Origin: Arenibacter troitsensis
GTDB taxonomy: Bacteria > Bacteroidota > Bacteroidia > Flavobacteriales > Flavobacteriaceae
NCBI RefSeq assembly: GCF_900177645.1
Contig: NZ_FXAO01000007.1
Location: 94,016-158,015 of the forward strand
Direction of reading: 5' to 3'
DNA length: 64,000 nt
Within the stretch, counting starts at the first letter, position 1. The number at the start of each line of letters is the position of its first letter. The position numbers and the translations under genes were made by a program. This document shows, piece after piece, positions 18,044 through 26,927 of this stretch. Under the pieces are notes generated by a model. The model worked only from the letters and a program-made list of their open reading frames with translations, did not search any database and had not been told where the DNA came from.

Positions 18044-18518
18044 GAGTTTAGGTGTATTTTTATTAGTAATTTTTATGGTTTCCTGCGATAAGCAAACCGT
18101 AAAGTCCGATTATAGTCCAACACAGAACGGACGATGGAACAAGGATAGCGTTGTAAAATTTTCCTTTCAGGAATTGGATACCCTTCAAAAGTATAATATG
18201 TTCATCAATCTGAGAAATGATGGTACATATCCATACAGCAATCTTTTTTTAATTGCGGAGTTAAAATTTCCCAACGGTGATGCAGTGCGGGATACCTTGG
18301 AATATGAAATGGCTAAACCGGACGGACAATGGTTGGGGACTGGTTACGGTAGTTTAAAGGAAAACAAATTATGGTATAAGGAAAACGTCGTTTTCCCATC
18401 TTCTGGCGTATATACCTTAGAAATCTCCCATGCCATGCGCAAAAATGGCCAAGTAGAGGGAATTGTGGAATTGGAAGGTATTACCGATGTGGGTTACCTA
18501 ATCGAAAAAAGTAATTAG
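18036..18518 (+). CDS. gldH: Gliding motility lipoprotein GldH
   Basis: 160 residues with a lipoprotein signal ending FMVSC (Cys17). The mature protein (NGRWNKDSVVKFSFQELDT, then YPYSNLFLIAELKFPNG) matches GldH, a lipoprotein required for gliding in Flavobacterium johnsoniae and associated with the type IX secretion machinery. It overlaps ricT by eight bases and ends seven bases before the PBP1A gene, so the three form one operon. Consistent with the T9SS-targeted protease at 54592. Confidence 0.92.
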   Translation: MLKSLGVFLLVIFMVSCDKQTVKSDYSPTQNGRWNKDSVVKFSFQELDTLQKYNMFINLRNDGTYPYSNLFLIAELKFPNGDAVRDTLEYEMAKPDGQWLGTGYGSLKENKLWYKENVVFPSSGVYTLEISHAMRKNGQVEGIVELEGITDVGYLIEKSN

Positions 18519-18525
18519 TAGGCTT

Positions 18526-20868
18526 ATGGCAACAGCTACCAAAAAGAAGAAAAAAAGCAACAACAATTTTTTCAAGTTCATTAAATGGTTTTGGGTACTG
18601 TTCTTTTTAGGCGCCCTATCCGTGGTTTTGATCTTCCTTTTGGCTTCATGGGGAGCCTTTGGGGCCATGCCGGAATATGAGCGTCTGGAGAATCCACAGA
18701 CCAATTTGGCCAGTGAAATTATTTCCTCGGATGGTGAGACTTTGGGCAAATTTTATTTGGATGACAATAGGACCGATGTGGCCTATGAAGAGTTGCCGAA
18801 AACTTTGGTTCAGGCATTGATAGCTACCGAAGACGCAAGGTATTATGAACATTCCGGAATAGATGCCAGGGGAACTCTAAGGGCTTTTGCCTACTTGGGC
18901 AAAAAAGGAGGGGCCAGTACCATCTCCCAACAATTGGCGAGACAATTATTTGTAGGGGTACGTTCCAAGAATATTTTTGAAACCATTACACAGAAAATAA
19001 AGGAATGGGTGCTTGCCATAAGATTGGAGCGTAGCTATACCAAAGAAGAAATCGTTAAAATGTATCTTAACATTTACGATTTTAATTATAATGCCGATGG
19101 CATTAGGTCTGCTTCGCGTATTTATTTTGGTAAAGAACCAAAAAATCTGAAAATTGAAGAATCGGCTGTTTTGGTGGGAATGTTAAAAAACTCTTCCTAT
19201 TATAACCCTATACGACGTGAAGAATTGGTCTTAAATCGTAGAAATACGGTTTTGTCCCAGATGGCAAAATATGATTATATCACGGAAAAGGAAAAAGATT
19301 CCTTACAGGCCTTAAAAATGGATATTAATTTTAGTCCCGAATCGCATAGAGAGGGCTTGGCTACTTATTTTAGGATGTATCTACAGGGCTTTATGCGCAG
19401 GTGGATTGAAAAAAATCCCAAGCCGGCTTTAAAAGGCGAGAGTGATAAATGGAATATTTATTTGGATGGGCTTAGGATATACACTACCATAGATTCCCGT
19501 ATGCAAAAAAATGCAGAGGATGCAGTGGCGGAGCATATGAAACGCTTACAGGCCGAGTTCTTTCATCAAAATACCCCAGACCGAAACAAAACAGCCCCTT
19601 TTATTGAAGAAGTACCAGGTGAAATAGCAGGTATTATGGAGAGAGCCATAAAATCCTCGCACAGGTGGCATAACCTAAAGGACCAAGGAAAAAGTGAAAA
19701 GGAAATAAGGGCTTCCTTTAATGAGCCGGTGGAAATGACCGTTTTTGATTGGAACAGCGAAACCAAGGAGAAGGATACGGTAATGACCCCTATGGATTCC
19801 ATTAAATATTATAAATCCTTTCTGAAGACGGCCATGATGTCCATGGAGCCGCAAACTGGACATGTAAAGGCCTGGGTAGGCGGTATAGATTATAAGCACT
19901 TTCAATATGACAACGTTATCCAAGGAGCCAGGCAAGTAGGGTCTACCTTTAAGCCTTTTGTATATGCAGCCGCTATAGATCAGCTGCGGCTTTCGCCCTG
20001 CGATGTGCTACCGGACAATCAATATTGTATTGAGGCCAATAAACATGGAAATCCAGATCCTTGGTGCCCAAAGAATTCCGATGGTAAATATTCCGGGGAA
20101 ATGCTTACCCTTAAAAATGCATTGGCAAATTCCGTGAATACCGTTACTGCTCAATTAATAGATAGGGTAGGTCCCAAAGCAGTGGTATCCATAGCCAAAA
20201 ATTTGGGAATTACTGGAGAAATACCGGAGGTTCCTTCCATAGCCTTGGGAACAGCAGACCTTAATGTGTATGAGATGGTGGGGGCCTATGGCACCTTTGC
20301 CAATCAGGGAGTATACGTTAAACCGGTCATGGTAACCAGGATCGAGGACAAAAATGGTACGGTACTCTACGAGTATGTACCCGAAACTAAAGATGTATTG
20401 AGCAAGGATGTGTCCTACGCTATGGTCGATCTTATGTCCGGGGTAACCCAAGGGGGTTCGGGAACTAGATTAAGGACTACTGGAGCAGATAAATATAGAG
20501 CGGAATTTAAGGAGGTTATTACTGGTTATCCGTATGAATTTAAAAACCCGATTGCCGGTAAAACCGGTACTACCCAGAACCAGAGCGATGGTTGGTTTAT
20601 GGGGATGGTGCCCAACTTGGTAACCGGTGTGTGGGTAGGTGGCGATGACAAAGCGGTTCATTTTAGGACCATTACTTACGGACAGGGGGCTACCATGGCT
20701 TTGCCAATTTGGGGCTTGTATATGAAAAAGAACTATGCCAACAAGGAACTGGGTATTTCCGATGGGGAATTTGAAAAGCCGGAGGAAATGTCCATTAACG
20801 TGGATTGCTCCAAGGCAGCTATGGAGGAAGATAATAAAATAGATATAGAAGACGATTTGGATTTTTAG
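18526..20868 (+). CDS. Class A penicillin-binding protein 1A
   Basis: 780 residues. A basic N-terminus and one transmembrane helix (about 20-42) anchor it in the inner membrane. The GT51 glycosyltransferase domain shows ATEDARYYEHSGID (Glu102 catalytic) and GGASTISQQLARQLF. The transpeptidase domain has STFK (Ser473 and Lys476), SVN (536-538) and KTG (679-681). It polymerises and cross-links peptidoglycan. It follows gldH by seven bases and is closed by a clear terminator at 20889. Confidence 0.96.
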   Translation: MATATKKKKKSNNNFFKFIKWFWVLFFLGALSVVLIFLLASWGAFGAMPEYERLENPQTNLASEIISSDGETLGKFYLDDNRTDVAYEELPKTLVQALIATEDARYYEHSGIDARGTLRAFAYLGKKGGASTISQQLARQLFVGVRSKNIFETITQKIKEWVLAIRLERSYTKEEIVKMYLNIYDFNYNADGIRSASRIYFGKEPKNLKIEESAVLVGMLKNSSYYNPIRREELVLNRRNTVLSQMAKYDYITEKEKDSLQALKMDINFSPESHREGLATYFRMYLQGFMRRWIEKNPKPALKGESDKWNIYLDGLRIYTTIDSRMQKNAEDAVAEHMKRLQAEFFHQNTPDRNKTAPFIEEVPGEIAGIMERAIKSSHRWHNLKDQGKSEKEIRASFNEPVEMTVFDWNSETKEKDTVMTPMDSIKYYKSFLKTAMMSMEPQTGHVKAWVGGIDYKHFQYDNVIQGARQVGSTFKPFVYAAAIDQLRLSPCDVLPDNQYCIEANKHGNPDPWCPKNSDGKYSGEMLTLKNALANSVNTVTAQLIDRVGPKAVVSIAKNLGITGEIPEVPSIALGTADLNVYEMVGAYGTFANQGVYVKPVMVTRIEDKNGTVLYEYVPETKDVLSKDVSYAMVDLMSGVTQGGSGTRLRTTGADKYRAEFKEVITGYPYEFKNPIAGKTGTTQNQSDGWFMGMVPNLVTGVWVGGDDKAVHFRTITYGQGATMALPIWGLYMKKNYANKELGISDGEFEKPEEMSINVDCSKAAMEEDNKIDIEDDLDF

Positions 20869-20888
20869 TACAATAATAAATCAATGCC

Positions 20889-20928
20889 AAAATGCCCTTG
20901 CTTTTATGTAAAAGTTAAGGGCATTTTT
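20889..20928 (+). terminator. Terminator after PBP1A
   Basis: AAAATGCCCTT (20889-20899) pairs with AAGGGCATTTT (20917-20927), with an inner CTTTT/AAAAG stem and a T tail. Confidence 0.85.
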
Positions 20929-20987
20929 CGTTAAAAACCCGTATTTTAGAGAGAGCAAGGAAATAAGTTAAATTAAGTGGGATTTAT

Positions 20988-21689
20988 ATGATACGAAAAA
21001 CAGTTGCCAACGTGGAGGAGGCCTTAGAGGGCGCAAAGGATGGTATGACTTTTATGCTCGGGGGATTTGGATTATGTGGTATCCCTGAAAATGCAATTGC
21101 ACATTTGGTGAAGATAGGGGTTAAGGATTTGACCTGTATTTCCAATAACGCCGGAGTGGACGATTTTGGTCTTGGTCTATTATTGCACAAAAGACAGATA
21201 AAGAAAATGATCTCTTCCTATGTGGGGGAAAATGATGAGTTTGAAAGGCAAATGTTGAGTGGGGAATTGGAGGTGGAACTTACCCCTCAAGGAACTCTGG
21301 CAGAGAAATGTAGGGCGGCACAGGCCGGTTTTCCTGCCTTTTATACCCCTGCAGGTTATGGAACCGAAGTGGCTGAAGGAAAAGAGACCAGGGAGTTTAA
21401 TGGGAAGATGTATGTACTGGAAGAAGCCTTTAAGGCCGATTTTTCTTTTGTGAAGGCCTGGAAAGGGGATGAGGCAGGGAATCTAATATTTAAAGGTACT
21501 GCCCGCAATTTTAATCCGGCCATGTGTGGAGCGGCCGGGATTACGGTTGCCGAGGTGGAAGAATTGGTACCTGCAGGGGATTTGGATCCCAACCAGATCC
21601 ATGTCCCGGGAATTTTTGTGCAGCGTATCTTCCAAGGTAAAAATTACGAGAAAAGAATTGAGCAGTTGACGGTACATAAATCTAATTAA
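20988..21689 (+). CDS. scoA: 3-oxoacid CoA-transferase subunit A
   Basis: 233 residues, the normal size of the alpha subunit of a two-subunit class I CoA-transferase. [13 protein letters not shown] and [12 protein letters not shown] are characteristic. Together with subunit B (22252) it moves CoA between succinyl-CoA and acetoacetate or a similar acid, in ketone-body or branched-chain catabolism. The two genes are usually adjacent; here a decayed four-helix-bundle gene and about 560 bases separate them. Confidence 0.92.
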   Translation: MIRKTVANVEEALEGAKDGMTFMLGGFGLCGIPENAIAHLVKIGVKDLTCISNNAGVDDFGLGLLLHKRQIKKMISSYVGENDEFERQMLSGELEVELTPQGTLAEKCRAAQAGFPAFYTPAGYGTEVAEGKETREFNGKMYVLEEAFKADFSFVKAWKGDEAGNLIFKGTARNFNPAMCGAAGITVAEVEELVPAGDLDPNQIHVPGIFVQRIFQGKNYEKRIEQLTVHKSN

Positions 21690-21784
21690 TCAATTGCTTA
21701 ATTTGAAAATATAACAATTGGGTTTTATAATTTAAGTGCGTTGTTGTTTAATAGCAAATTGGTCACTTTAACTTCATATACAAT

Positions 21785-22139
21785 ATGATTTATAAGGAAA
21801 ATGCTGTTGTTCAAAAATCAGTTGATTTTGCTATTAGAATTGTTGAGTATTGTGAAGTGTTGGAGGAGAAAAGAAAATATGTCATTGCTACTCAGTTGTT
21901 AAAAGCGGGAACGAGTATTGGTGCTAATATTCATGAAGCTCAGAATGCCGAAGTAGGGCCGACTTCATTCACAAAATGAAAATTGCGGTTAAGGAGCTCG
22001 AGGAAACCAAGTATTGGTTGGTTTTATGCGAACGTTCAAAATCGAACCTTTTGAAACTGATTTAAAAGAAAGCATTGATGAGTTAGGGTTAATACTGTAT
22101 AAAATAATAAGTACGAGTAAGAAAAATTCAAGGTCGTAA
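21785..22139 (+). pseudogene. Frameshifted four-helix-bundle (23S-IVP family) gene
   Basis: The first frame gives 64 codons with the family block QLLKAGTSIGANIHEAQNAE and then stops. In another frame the protein continues with DFIHKMKIAVKELEETKYWL, again ends early, and resumes in a third frame (PFETDLKESIDELGLILYKI) to a stop at 22137-22139. Two frameshifts, near 21952 and about 22045, would restore a normal protein of about 117 residues. Homologues occur as intervening-sequence proteins in 23S rRNA genes. It interrupts the scoA-scoB pair. Confidence 0.88.
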
Positions 22140-22193
22140 TCAAGGAACCTTAAATTGAATCTTTGGTTTATTGACCAATTATTTAATTAACAA

Positions 22194-22225
22194 ATTATTA
22201 CATTATTACATTATTACATTATTAC
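22194..22225 (+). repeat. Four perfect ATTATTAC octamers
   Basis: A short tandem repeat immediately before the scoB start, between it and the four-helix-bundle pseudogene. Slippage here would change the scoB leader length. Confidence 0.9.
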
Positions 22226-22251
22226 ATTCGTAAATTATAACATCAACAATC

Positions 22252-22905
22252 ATGTTGGATAAAAACGGAATAGCAAAGCGCATTGCAAAGGAAGTCAAGG
22301 ATGGATATTATGTTAACCTGGGAATAGGGATACCTACCTTGGTGGCAAATTTTGTCAGGGATGATATTAGTGTGGAATTTCAAAGTGAAAACGGGGTGCT
22401 GGGAATGGGGCCTTTTCCTTTTGAAGGGGAAGAGGATGCCGATATCATCAATGCAGGTAAACAAACCATAACCACCTTGCCGGGAGCCTCGTTTTTCGAC
22501 TCTGTAACAAGCTTTGGAATGATACGTGGGCAACATGTAGACCTGACCATTTTAGGGGCCATGGAAGTCGCGGAAAACGGAGATATTGCCAATTGGAAAA
22601 TTCCAGGAAAAATGGTGAAGGGAATGGGTGGGGCCATGGATCTAGTGGCTTCGGCCGAGAACATCATTGTTGCTATGATGCATACCAATAGGGCAGGCGA
22701 ATCCAAGTTGTTAAAGAAGTGCACTTTACCGTTGACGGGAGTTGGATGTGTGAAAAAAATTGTAACCAATTTGGCGGTACTGGATGTAACTCCAGAAGGA
22801 TTTAAATTGTTGGAAAAAGCACCTGGCGTTAGCGTTGATGAGATAGTGAAGGCTACTGAAGGAAATTTAATAGTAGAAGGGGATATCCCAGAGATGGATA
22901 TTTAG
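22252..22905 (+). CDS. scoB: 3-oxoacid CoA-transferase subunit B
   Basis: 217 residues, the beta subunit partner of the gene at 20988. GIGIPTLV (25-32) and the active-site block SENGVLGMGPFP (45-56) are visible; Glu46 is the expected covalent CoA-ester carrier. The closing region GVGCVKKIVTNLAVLDV is typical. The start ATG at 22252 follows an AT-rich octamer repeat instead of the usual short gap to subunit A. Confidence 0.93.
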   Translation: MLDKNGIAKRIAKEVKDGYYVNLGIGIPTLVANFVRDDISVEFQSENGVLGMGPFPFEGEEDADIINAGKQTITTLPGASFFDSVTSFGMIRGQHVDLTILGAMEVAENGDIANWKIPGKMVKGMGGAMDLVASAENIIVAMMHTNRAGESKLLKKCTLPLTGVGCVKKIVTNLAVLDVTPEGFKLLEKAPGVSVDEIVKATEGNLIVEGDIPEMDI

Positions 22906-23150
22906 CTGGGATATTCAATAATTTGTGTCGGAATTTATTGATTTTTTAAATTATGATGCATTTGAATAAACAGTCACTATTTAACATTTTGCAAAGTACA
23001 TATATCGATCGAAATAACTATTTTTATACGCATACAACAATTACTGTATGTTTCACAACAATTTTTTATTTAATACGTTAATCTGAGTTATATTGCCAAT
23101 AATAACAGAAGTTAAACCCCAAATTTAACAACTACTAAACCTTAATTACT

Positions 23151-23258
23151 ATGGAAGCCCAAATTAACCACAGTCGCACACAAAAAGAAATTCAGGTCTA
23201 TCGCAATGACTTTTTCACAGGCATTGTAAGATTGACAAAAAAATTATTTATGCTGTAG
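23151..23258 (+). CDS. 35-residue small protein with its own terminator
   Basis: ATG at 23151 opens a 35-codon frame (begins MEAQINHSRTQKEI, ends RLTKKLFML) closed by TAG at 23256-23258. A strong terminator follows 21 bases later, so the segment looks like an independent short transcript in a gap of about 460 bases otherwise free of genes. The peptide is hydrophilic at first, then amphipathic and basic. Family unknown. The frame could instead be an incidental ORF in a small RNA. Confidence 0.5.
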   Translation: MEAQINHSRTQKEIQVYRNDFFTGIVRLTKKLFML

Positions 23259-23279
23259 CATAAATCAATAGTTTTTAAA

Positions 23280-23314
23280 GGGAGCAATATTTTAAAATAT
23301 TGCTCCCTTTTTTT
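23280..23314 (+). terminator. Strong terminator after the 35-codon gene
   Basis: A perfect 28-base palindrome (GGGAGCAATATTTT and its complement, 23280-23307) followed by T7. Confidence 0.93.
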
Positions 23315-23362
23315 GTTTTCGATCTAATTGATAATTGTATTTTTAAGGAGGAAAGCAAAGCT

Positions 23363-23878
23363 ATGAAACTACATTTGAGGCCGTGTAGCATTACCGATTT
23401 GGAGGTTTTGATTAATCTAGGCAGGCGGACTTTTATAGAGGCATTTGAAAAGGATAATAAGCCGGAGGATTTTAAGATATACCTGGATTCTGCTTTTAGG
23501 GAGGAAACACTATATAAGGAATTGCAGGATATTAATTCAGCTTATTATTTTATTTATATGGGATCCAGTTTGGTGGGATATATAAAATTGAACGAAAATG
23601 AAGCCCAATCAGATATTAATGACATTAATTCCATAGAGTTGGAACGGATCTACGTTCTGGCAGAATTTCAAGGCCATGGAATTGGGGAGTGGGTACTGCG
23701 ACAAGTAATATCCATTGCAAAGGTAAAAAACAGGTCTTATGTGTGGCTTGGTGTTTGGGAACACAATCCCAAGGCTATAAAATTTTATCAAAGACTGGGG
23801 TTCTATAATTTTGGGACCCACCCTTATTTTATAGGAAATGATGAGCAGACCGATTGGTTAATGCGGCTCGACATTTAG
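23363..23878 (+). CDS. GNAT-family N-acetyltransferase
   Basis: 172 residues with the GNAT fold. Motif A is FQGHGIGEWVLRQV, the acetyl-CoA pyrophosphate loop; WLGVWEHNPKAIKFYQRLGF is motif B. The start at ATG 23363 is supported by an unusually good Shine-Dalgarno sequence (AAGGAGG, 23345-23351). An upstream in-frame TTG at 23300 lies inside the preceding terminator hairpin and is rejected. Substrate unknown; similar proteins acetylate small amines or protein N-termini. Confidence 0.88.
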   Translation: MKLHLRPCSITDLEVLINLGRRTFIEAFEKDNKPEDFKIYLDSAFREETLYKELQDINSAYYFIYMGSSLVGYIKLNENEAQSDINDINSIELERIYVLAEFQGHGIGEWVLRQVISIAKVKNRSYVWLGVWEHNPKAIKFYQRLGFYNFGTHPYFIGNDEQTDWLMRLDI

Positions 23879-23905
23879 AGGTATATTTCCTAATAATAAT
23901 GTGGA

Positions 23906-25063
23906 TTAGAGATTCCTCAGAATTTCCGTTGCCTTTTCCAAAGTTTCGTTGGTTTTGGCGAAACAGAATCTTATTAAGTGATTGTCGGCCCCTTTGGTGT
24001 TGAACCCCGTTATGGGAATGCTGGCTATACGGTGTTCTGTTACTAAACGTTCGGCAAAGACTTCGTCCGGTTCTTGGGCAATATCACTAAAATCTACTAA
24101 TTGGAAATAGGTACCTTGGGAAGGTTTTATTTTAAATCTTGAGGTAGATAGTCCATCAAGGAATAAATCCCGCTTTTCTTGATAGAATTGATTTAAACCC
24201 AAATAGTGTTGAGGTTCTTTTAAATATGTAGCTAGGGCTTTTTGAACGGCATGGTCAGCACTAAATACATTAAACTGATGGGTTTTTCGGAATTCGTACA
24301 TCAGTTCGGCCGGACCTGCACAATAGCCCATTTTCCAGCCGGTAATATGAAAGGTCTTTCCAAAGGATCCACACACAAAGGTACGGGAGGCAAGGCCGTC
24401 ATATTTTGACGCACTTTCATGCTCTTGGCCGTCAAAAGTGATATGCTCGTAGACTTCATCGCTTATAACAATGATGTCGGTATTTTCGAGACTTCTTTGC
24501 AATTCAAGCATATCCTCTTTGGTGAAAATAGTACCGCTGGGATTGTGTGGAGTGTTTATAATGACCATTTTGGTCCTTGGCGTAATTTTGGATCGGAAAA
24601 CTTCCCAATCTATCCGAAAATCGGTATTGTTTAATTGAACAAAAACTGGAATTCCCCCATTGACTTCAATAGCGGGCTCATAACAGTCGTATGCCGGTTT
24701 AATTACTATGACCTCATCACCACTGCCAATAAAGGCCGTAATGATGGTAAAAATGGCCTGTGTGGCTCCTATGGTGACGGTTATTTCACTTTCTGGATGA
24801 TAGTGCCTGCCATATAGCTGTTCAATCTTTTCTGAGATTGTTTCGCGCAGTTCCATGACCCCTGCCATAGGCGCATATTGATTGTACCCTTGTTTCATAG
24901 CCTGTGTTACCAAATCGATCAAGGAAGGATCGGGCTCAAAATTGGGGAAGCCTTGGGAAAGATTTATGGCACTGTGTTTCTGTGCCAATTGGCCCATAGT
25001 GGTAAAAATCGTAGTTCTTACCCTGGGAAGCTTGGAGAATATATGGTGTTTATACCTGGGCAT
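23906..25063 (-). CDS. Class I/II aminotransferase (methionine aminotransferase-like)
   Basis: 385 residues of PLP fold type I. Visible: NLSQGFPNFEPD near the N-terminus, the NTPHNPSG block (170-177), SDEVYEH, and SFGKTFHITGWKMGYC with PLP-binding Lys236; HLIRFCFAKT carries the carboxylate-binding Arg. The N-terminal signature resembles YbdL/KAT-type enzymes that transaminate methionine, aromatic amino acids or kynurenine. 3' end adjacent to the GNAT gene, convergent. Confidence 0.9.
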   Translation of the reverse strand: MPRYKHHIFSKLPRVRTTIFTTMGQLAQKHSAINLSQGFPNFEPDPSLIDLVTQAMKQGYNQYAPMAGVMELRETISEKIEQLYGRHYHPESEITVTIGATQAIFTIITAFIGSGDEVIVIKPAYDCYEPAIEVNGGIPVFVQLNNTDFRIDWEVFRSKITPRTKMVIINTPHNPSGTIFTKEDMLELQRSLENTDIIVISDEVYEHITFDGQEHESASKYDGLASRTFVCGSFGKTFHITGWKMGYCAGPAELMYEFRKTHQFNVFSADHAVQKALATYLKEPQHYLGLNQFYQEKRDLFLDGLSTSRFKIKPSQGTYFQLVDFSDIAQEPDEVFAERLVTEHRIASIPITGFNTKGADNHLIRFCFAKTNETLEKATEILRNL

Positions 25064-25093
25064 CGAAGCGTGTTTAAATTGGTTATAGGTAGG

Positions 25094-25567
25094 TTAGGAT
25101 TGCTGTGATCTTAAATGGCGAATTACCTTGTGGATACATTGGTCCAATTCTTTCTTTATTTCCCGTTCCCAAAATCTAAAAACGGTGTAGCCCAATTGTT
25201 GTAGTTCTTGGTTTACTTCCTTGTCCCGTTGAATATTGCGTTCAATTTTTGGAATCCAGAACTCTTTGTTGGTTTTAATCTTTTGTTTCCTTTCCTCCCA
25301 GTTATAACCGTGCCAATATTCCCCATCTATAAAAATAACGGTTTTGTACTTGTTCAGTACTATATCTGGCTTTCCGATCAACTTTTTGTAGTCTATCCTA
25401 TATCTATAACCCTCCGCCCATAGTGCCTTTCTAAATTTCAATTCGGGTATGGTGTTCTTTCCCCTGATTTTTCCCATTATCTTGGAGCGTTCCGGTGTAG
25501 TATAGAAACCAGACTCTTCGTTAAAACGTGGAACTATTATCCGTTCTTCATTATAATCTTTTGGCAT
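25094..25567 (-). CDS. Vsr-like very short patch repair endonuclease
   Basis: 157 residues. TPERSKIMGKIRGKNTIPEL and KALWAEGYRYRIDYKKLIGKP, then DIVLNKYKTVIFIDGEYWHG, follow the Vsr order of motifs. Vsr nicks beside T:G mismatches arising from 5-methylcytosine deamination. The usual FVHGCFWH block reads FIDGEYWHG here, so it may be a divergent subgroup. No cytosine methyltransferase is in the window. The start is placed at ATG 25567: a longer frame to 25642 would run through the sdhB terminator. Confidence 0.8.
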   Translation of the reverse strand: MPKDYNEERIIVPRFNEESGFYTTPERSKIMGKIRGKNTIPELKFRKALWAEGYRYRIDYKKLIGKPDIVLNKYKTVIFIDGEYWHGYNWEERKQKIKTNKEFWIPKIERNIQRDKEVNQELQQLGYTVFRFWEREIKKELDQCIHKVIRHLRSQQS

Positions 25568-25603
25568 ACTTAAAGATACTGGTTTTCTGAGACCTGGGTA
25601 AAG

Positions 25604-25633
25604 AAAAACCCCATTCCTAAAAAGGGATGGGGT
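25604..25633 (-). terminator. Terminator after sdhB
   Basis: ACCCCATTCC (25608-25617) pairs with GGGATGGGGT (25624-25633); on the minus strand it is followed by T-rich sequence (25604-25608), 38 bases past the sdhB stop. Confidence 0.85.
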
Positions 25634-25670
25634 GTGCTTCAAAAGCTAATATATTATATTTTTATCCGTG

Positions 25671-26417
25671 TTATCCTTTTATACTTGCCGCAAAGAACTC
25701 CCTGTTCATACGGGCAATGTTTTCCAAAGAAATTCCCTTTGGACATTCTACCTCGCATGCACCGGTATTGGTACAGTTTCCAAAACCTTCCAAATCCATT
25801 TGGGCAACCATATTTTTCACTCTGTCCGTTGCTTCAACCCTTCCTTGTGGAAGTAAGGCGTACTGGGATACCTTGGCCCCAACGAACAACATGGCAGAAG
25901 AGTTTTTACAACTGGCTACACAGGCGCCACAACCAATACAGGTAGCGGCATCCATGGCCTCATCGGCGGCATGCTTAGGAATAGGGATGGCATTGGCATC
26001 TTGGGTATTTCCAGAGGTGTTTACCGAAATAAAACCACCGGCCTGCTGAATACGGTCAAAAGAACTTCGGTCTACGACCAAATCCTTTATAACAGGAAAG
26101 GCTTTTGCCCTAAACGGTTCAATGGTAATGGTGTCGCCATCCTTGAACATTCTCATATGCAACTGACAGGTAGTAACCCCCCTATCCGGGCCATGGGCTT
26201 CTCCGTTAATATACATAGAGCACATACCGCAAATTCCTTCACGACAGTCATGGTCAAAGGCAACAGGCTCTTCCCCCTTATTGGTTAGCTGTTCGTTTAA
26301 AACGTCCATCATTTCCAAGAAAGACATGTGTTCTGAAATATCAGTCACTTTATAATCGACCATTTTACCTTTGTCCTGTGGTCCTTTCTGTCTCCAAATT
26401 TTTAATGTAAGATTCAT
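25671..26417 (-). CDS. sdhB: Succinate dehydrogenase/fumarate reductase iron-sulfur subunit
   Basis: 248 residues. Ligands of all three clusters are visible: [2Fe-2S] CREGICGMC (58-66) plus Cys84; the ferredoxin-like [11 protein letters not shown] (160-170); and [14 protein letters not shown] (215 onward). The subunit passes electrons from the flavoprotein to the membrane quinone site. Last gene of the sdhCAB operon, but separated from sdhA by a four-helix-bundle gene; a terminator follows. Confidence 0.97.
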   Translation of the reverse strand: MNLTLKIWRQKGPQDKGKMVDYKVTDISEHMSFLEMMDVLNEQLTNKGEEPVAFDHDCREGICGMCSMYINGEAHGPDRGVTTCQLHMRMFKDGDTITIEPFRAKAFPVIKDLVVDRSSFDRIQQAGGFISVNTSGNTQDANAIPIPKHAADEAMDAATCIGCGACVASCKNSSAMLFVGAKVSQYALLPQGRVEATDRVKNMVAQMDLEGFGNCTNTGACEVECPKGISLENIARMNREFFAASIKG

Positions 26418-26526
26418 ATTGTTCTTGTTAATAAAAAGCTCCTTTCGGAATCTTCATAATTAAGTTTTGTAATCAAAGTTCAGTTACGGAATACAGAAAT
26501 AAGAGTTAAGAAAATAGACCTCTATA

Positions 26527-26889
26527 TCACTGCAAACTATTTTGGAATCCCATTGTCATTTTTTGGAATTCCTCATTCTTTACTTCTAACTTTTCTAAAG
26601 TTTGTTCGTCTATATAATTTCTGTGGCGTGCAACTAATAATTGAGTGCCAAGTTCAAATGATGAACCTAAAGAAATATCGAGAAAATAAGAAAATGACTT
26701 GTCTGTTCTTGCTGATCCTTCCGCTATATTACTCGGCATCGAAATTGAACAACGGCTTAATTGATTACTCAAATCAAATTTTTCGTGCTTGGGAAATTCC
26801 TGCAAAATATCAGAAATATCATTTGCGATTTCTAACCCCAATTGCCAGATTTTCAAATTTTTATAATTATGTCGCTGACGAAAGGCCAT
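26527..26889 (-). CDS. Four-helix-bundle protein (23S-IVP family) inside the sdh operon
   Basis: 120 residues, all helical, with family hallmarks: NYKNLKIWQLGLEIANDI at the start and LSRCSISMPSNIAEGSART in the middle. Homologues are encoded in intervening sequences of 23S rRNA genes and as stand-alone genes; the biochemical role is unknown, and the known structure of one relative is a four-helix bundle oligomer. It lies 38 bases after sdhA and 109 bases before sdhB on the same strand, so it should be co-transcribed. It appears intact. Confidence 0.92.
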   Translation of the reverse strand: MAFRQRHNYKNLKIWQLGLEIANDISDILQEFPKHEKFDLSNQLSRCSISMPSNIAEGSARTDKSFSYFLDISLGSSFELGTQLLVARHRNYIDEQTLEKLEVKNEEFQKMTMGFQNSLQ

Positions 26890-26927
26890 TAAGTCTTTTT
26901 TCTCTTCTCTTTTTTCTTCACAATCAC

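Noticed and set aside
23300..23362. N-terminal extension of the GNAT protein from a TTG
   Set aside because: It starts inside a terminator hairpin; an ATG with a strong Shine-Dalgarno sequence lies downstream.
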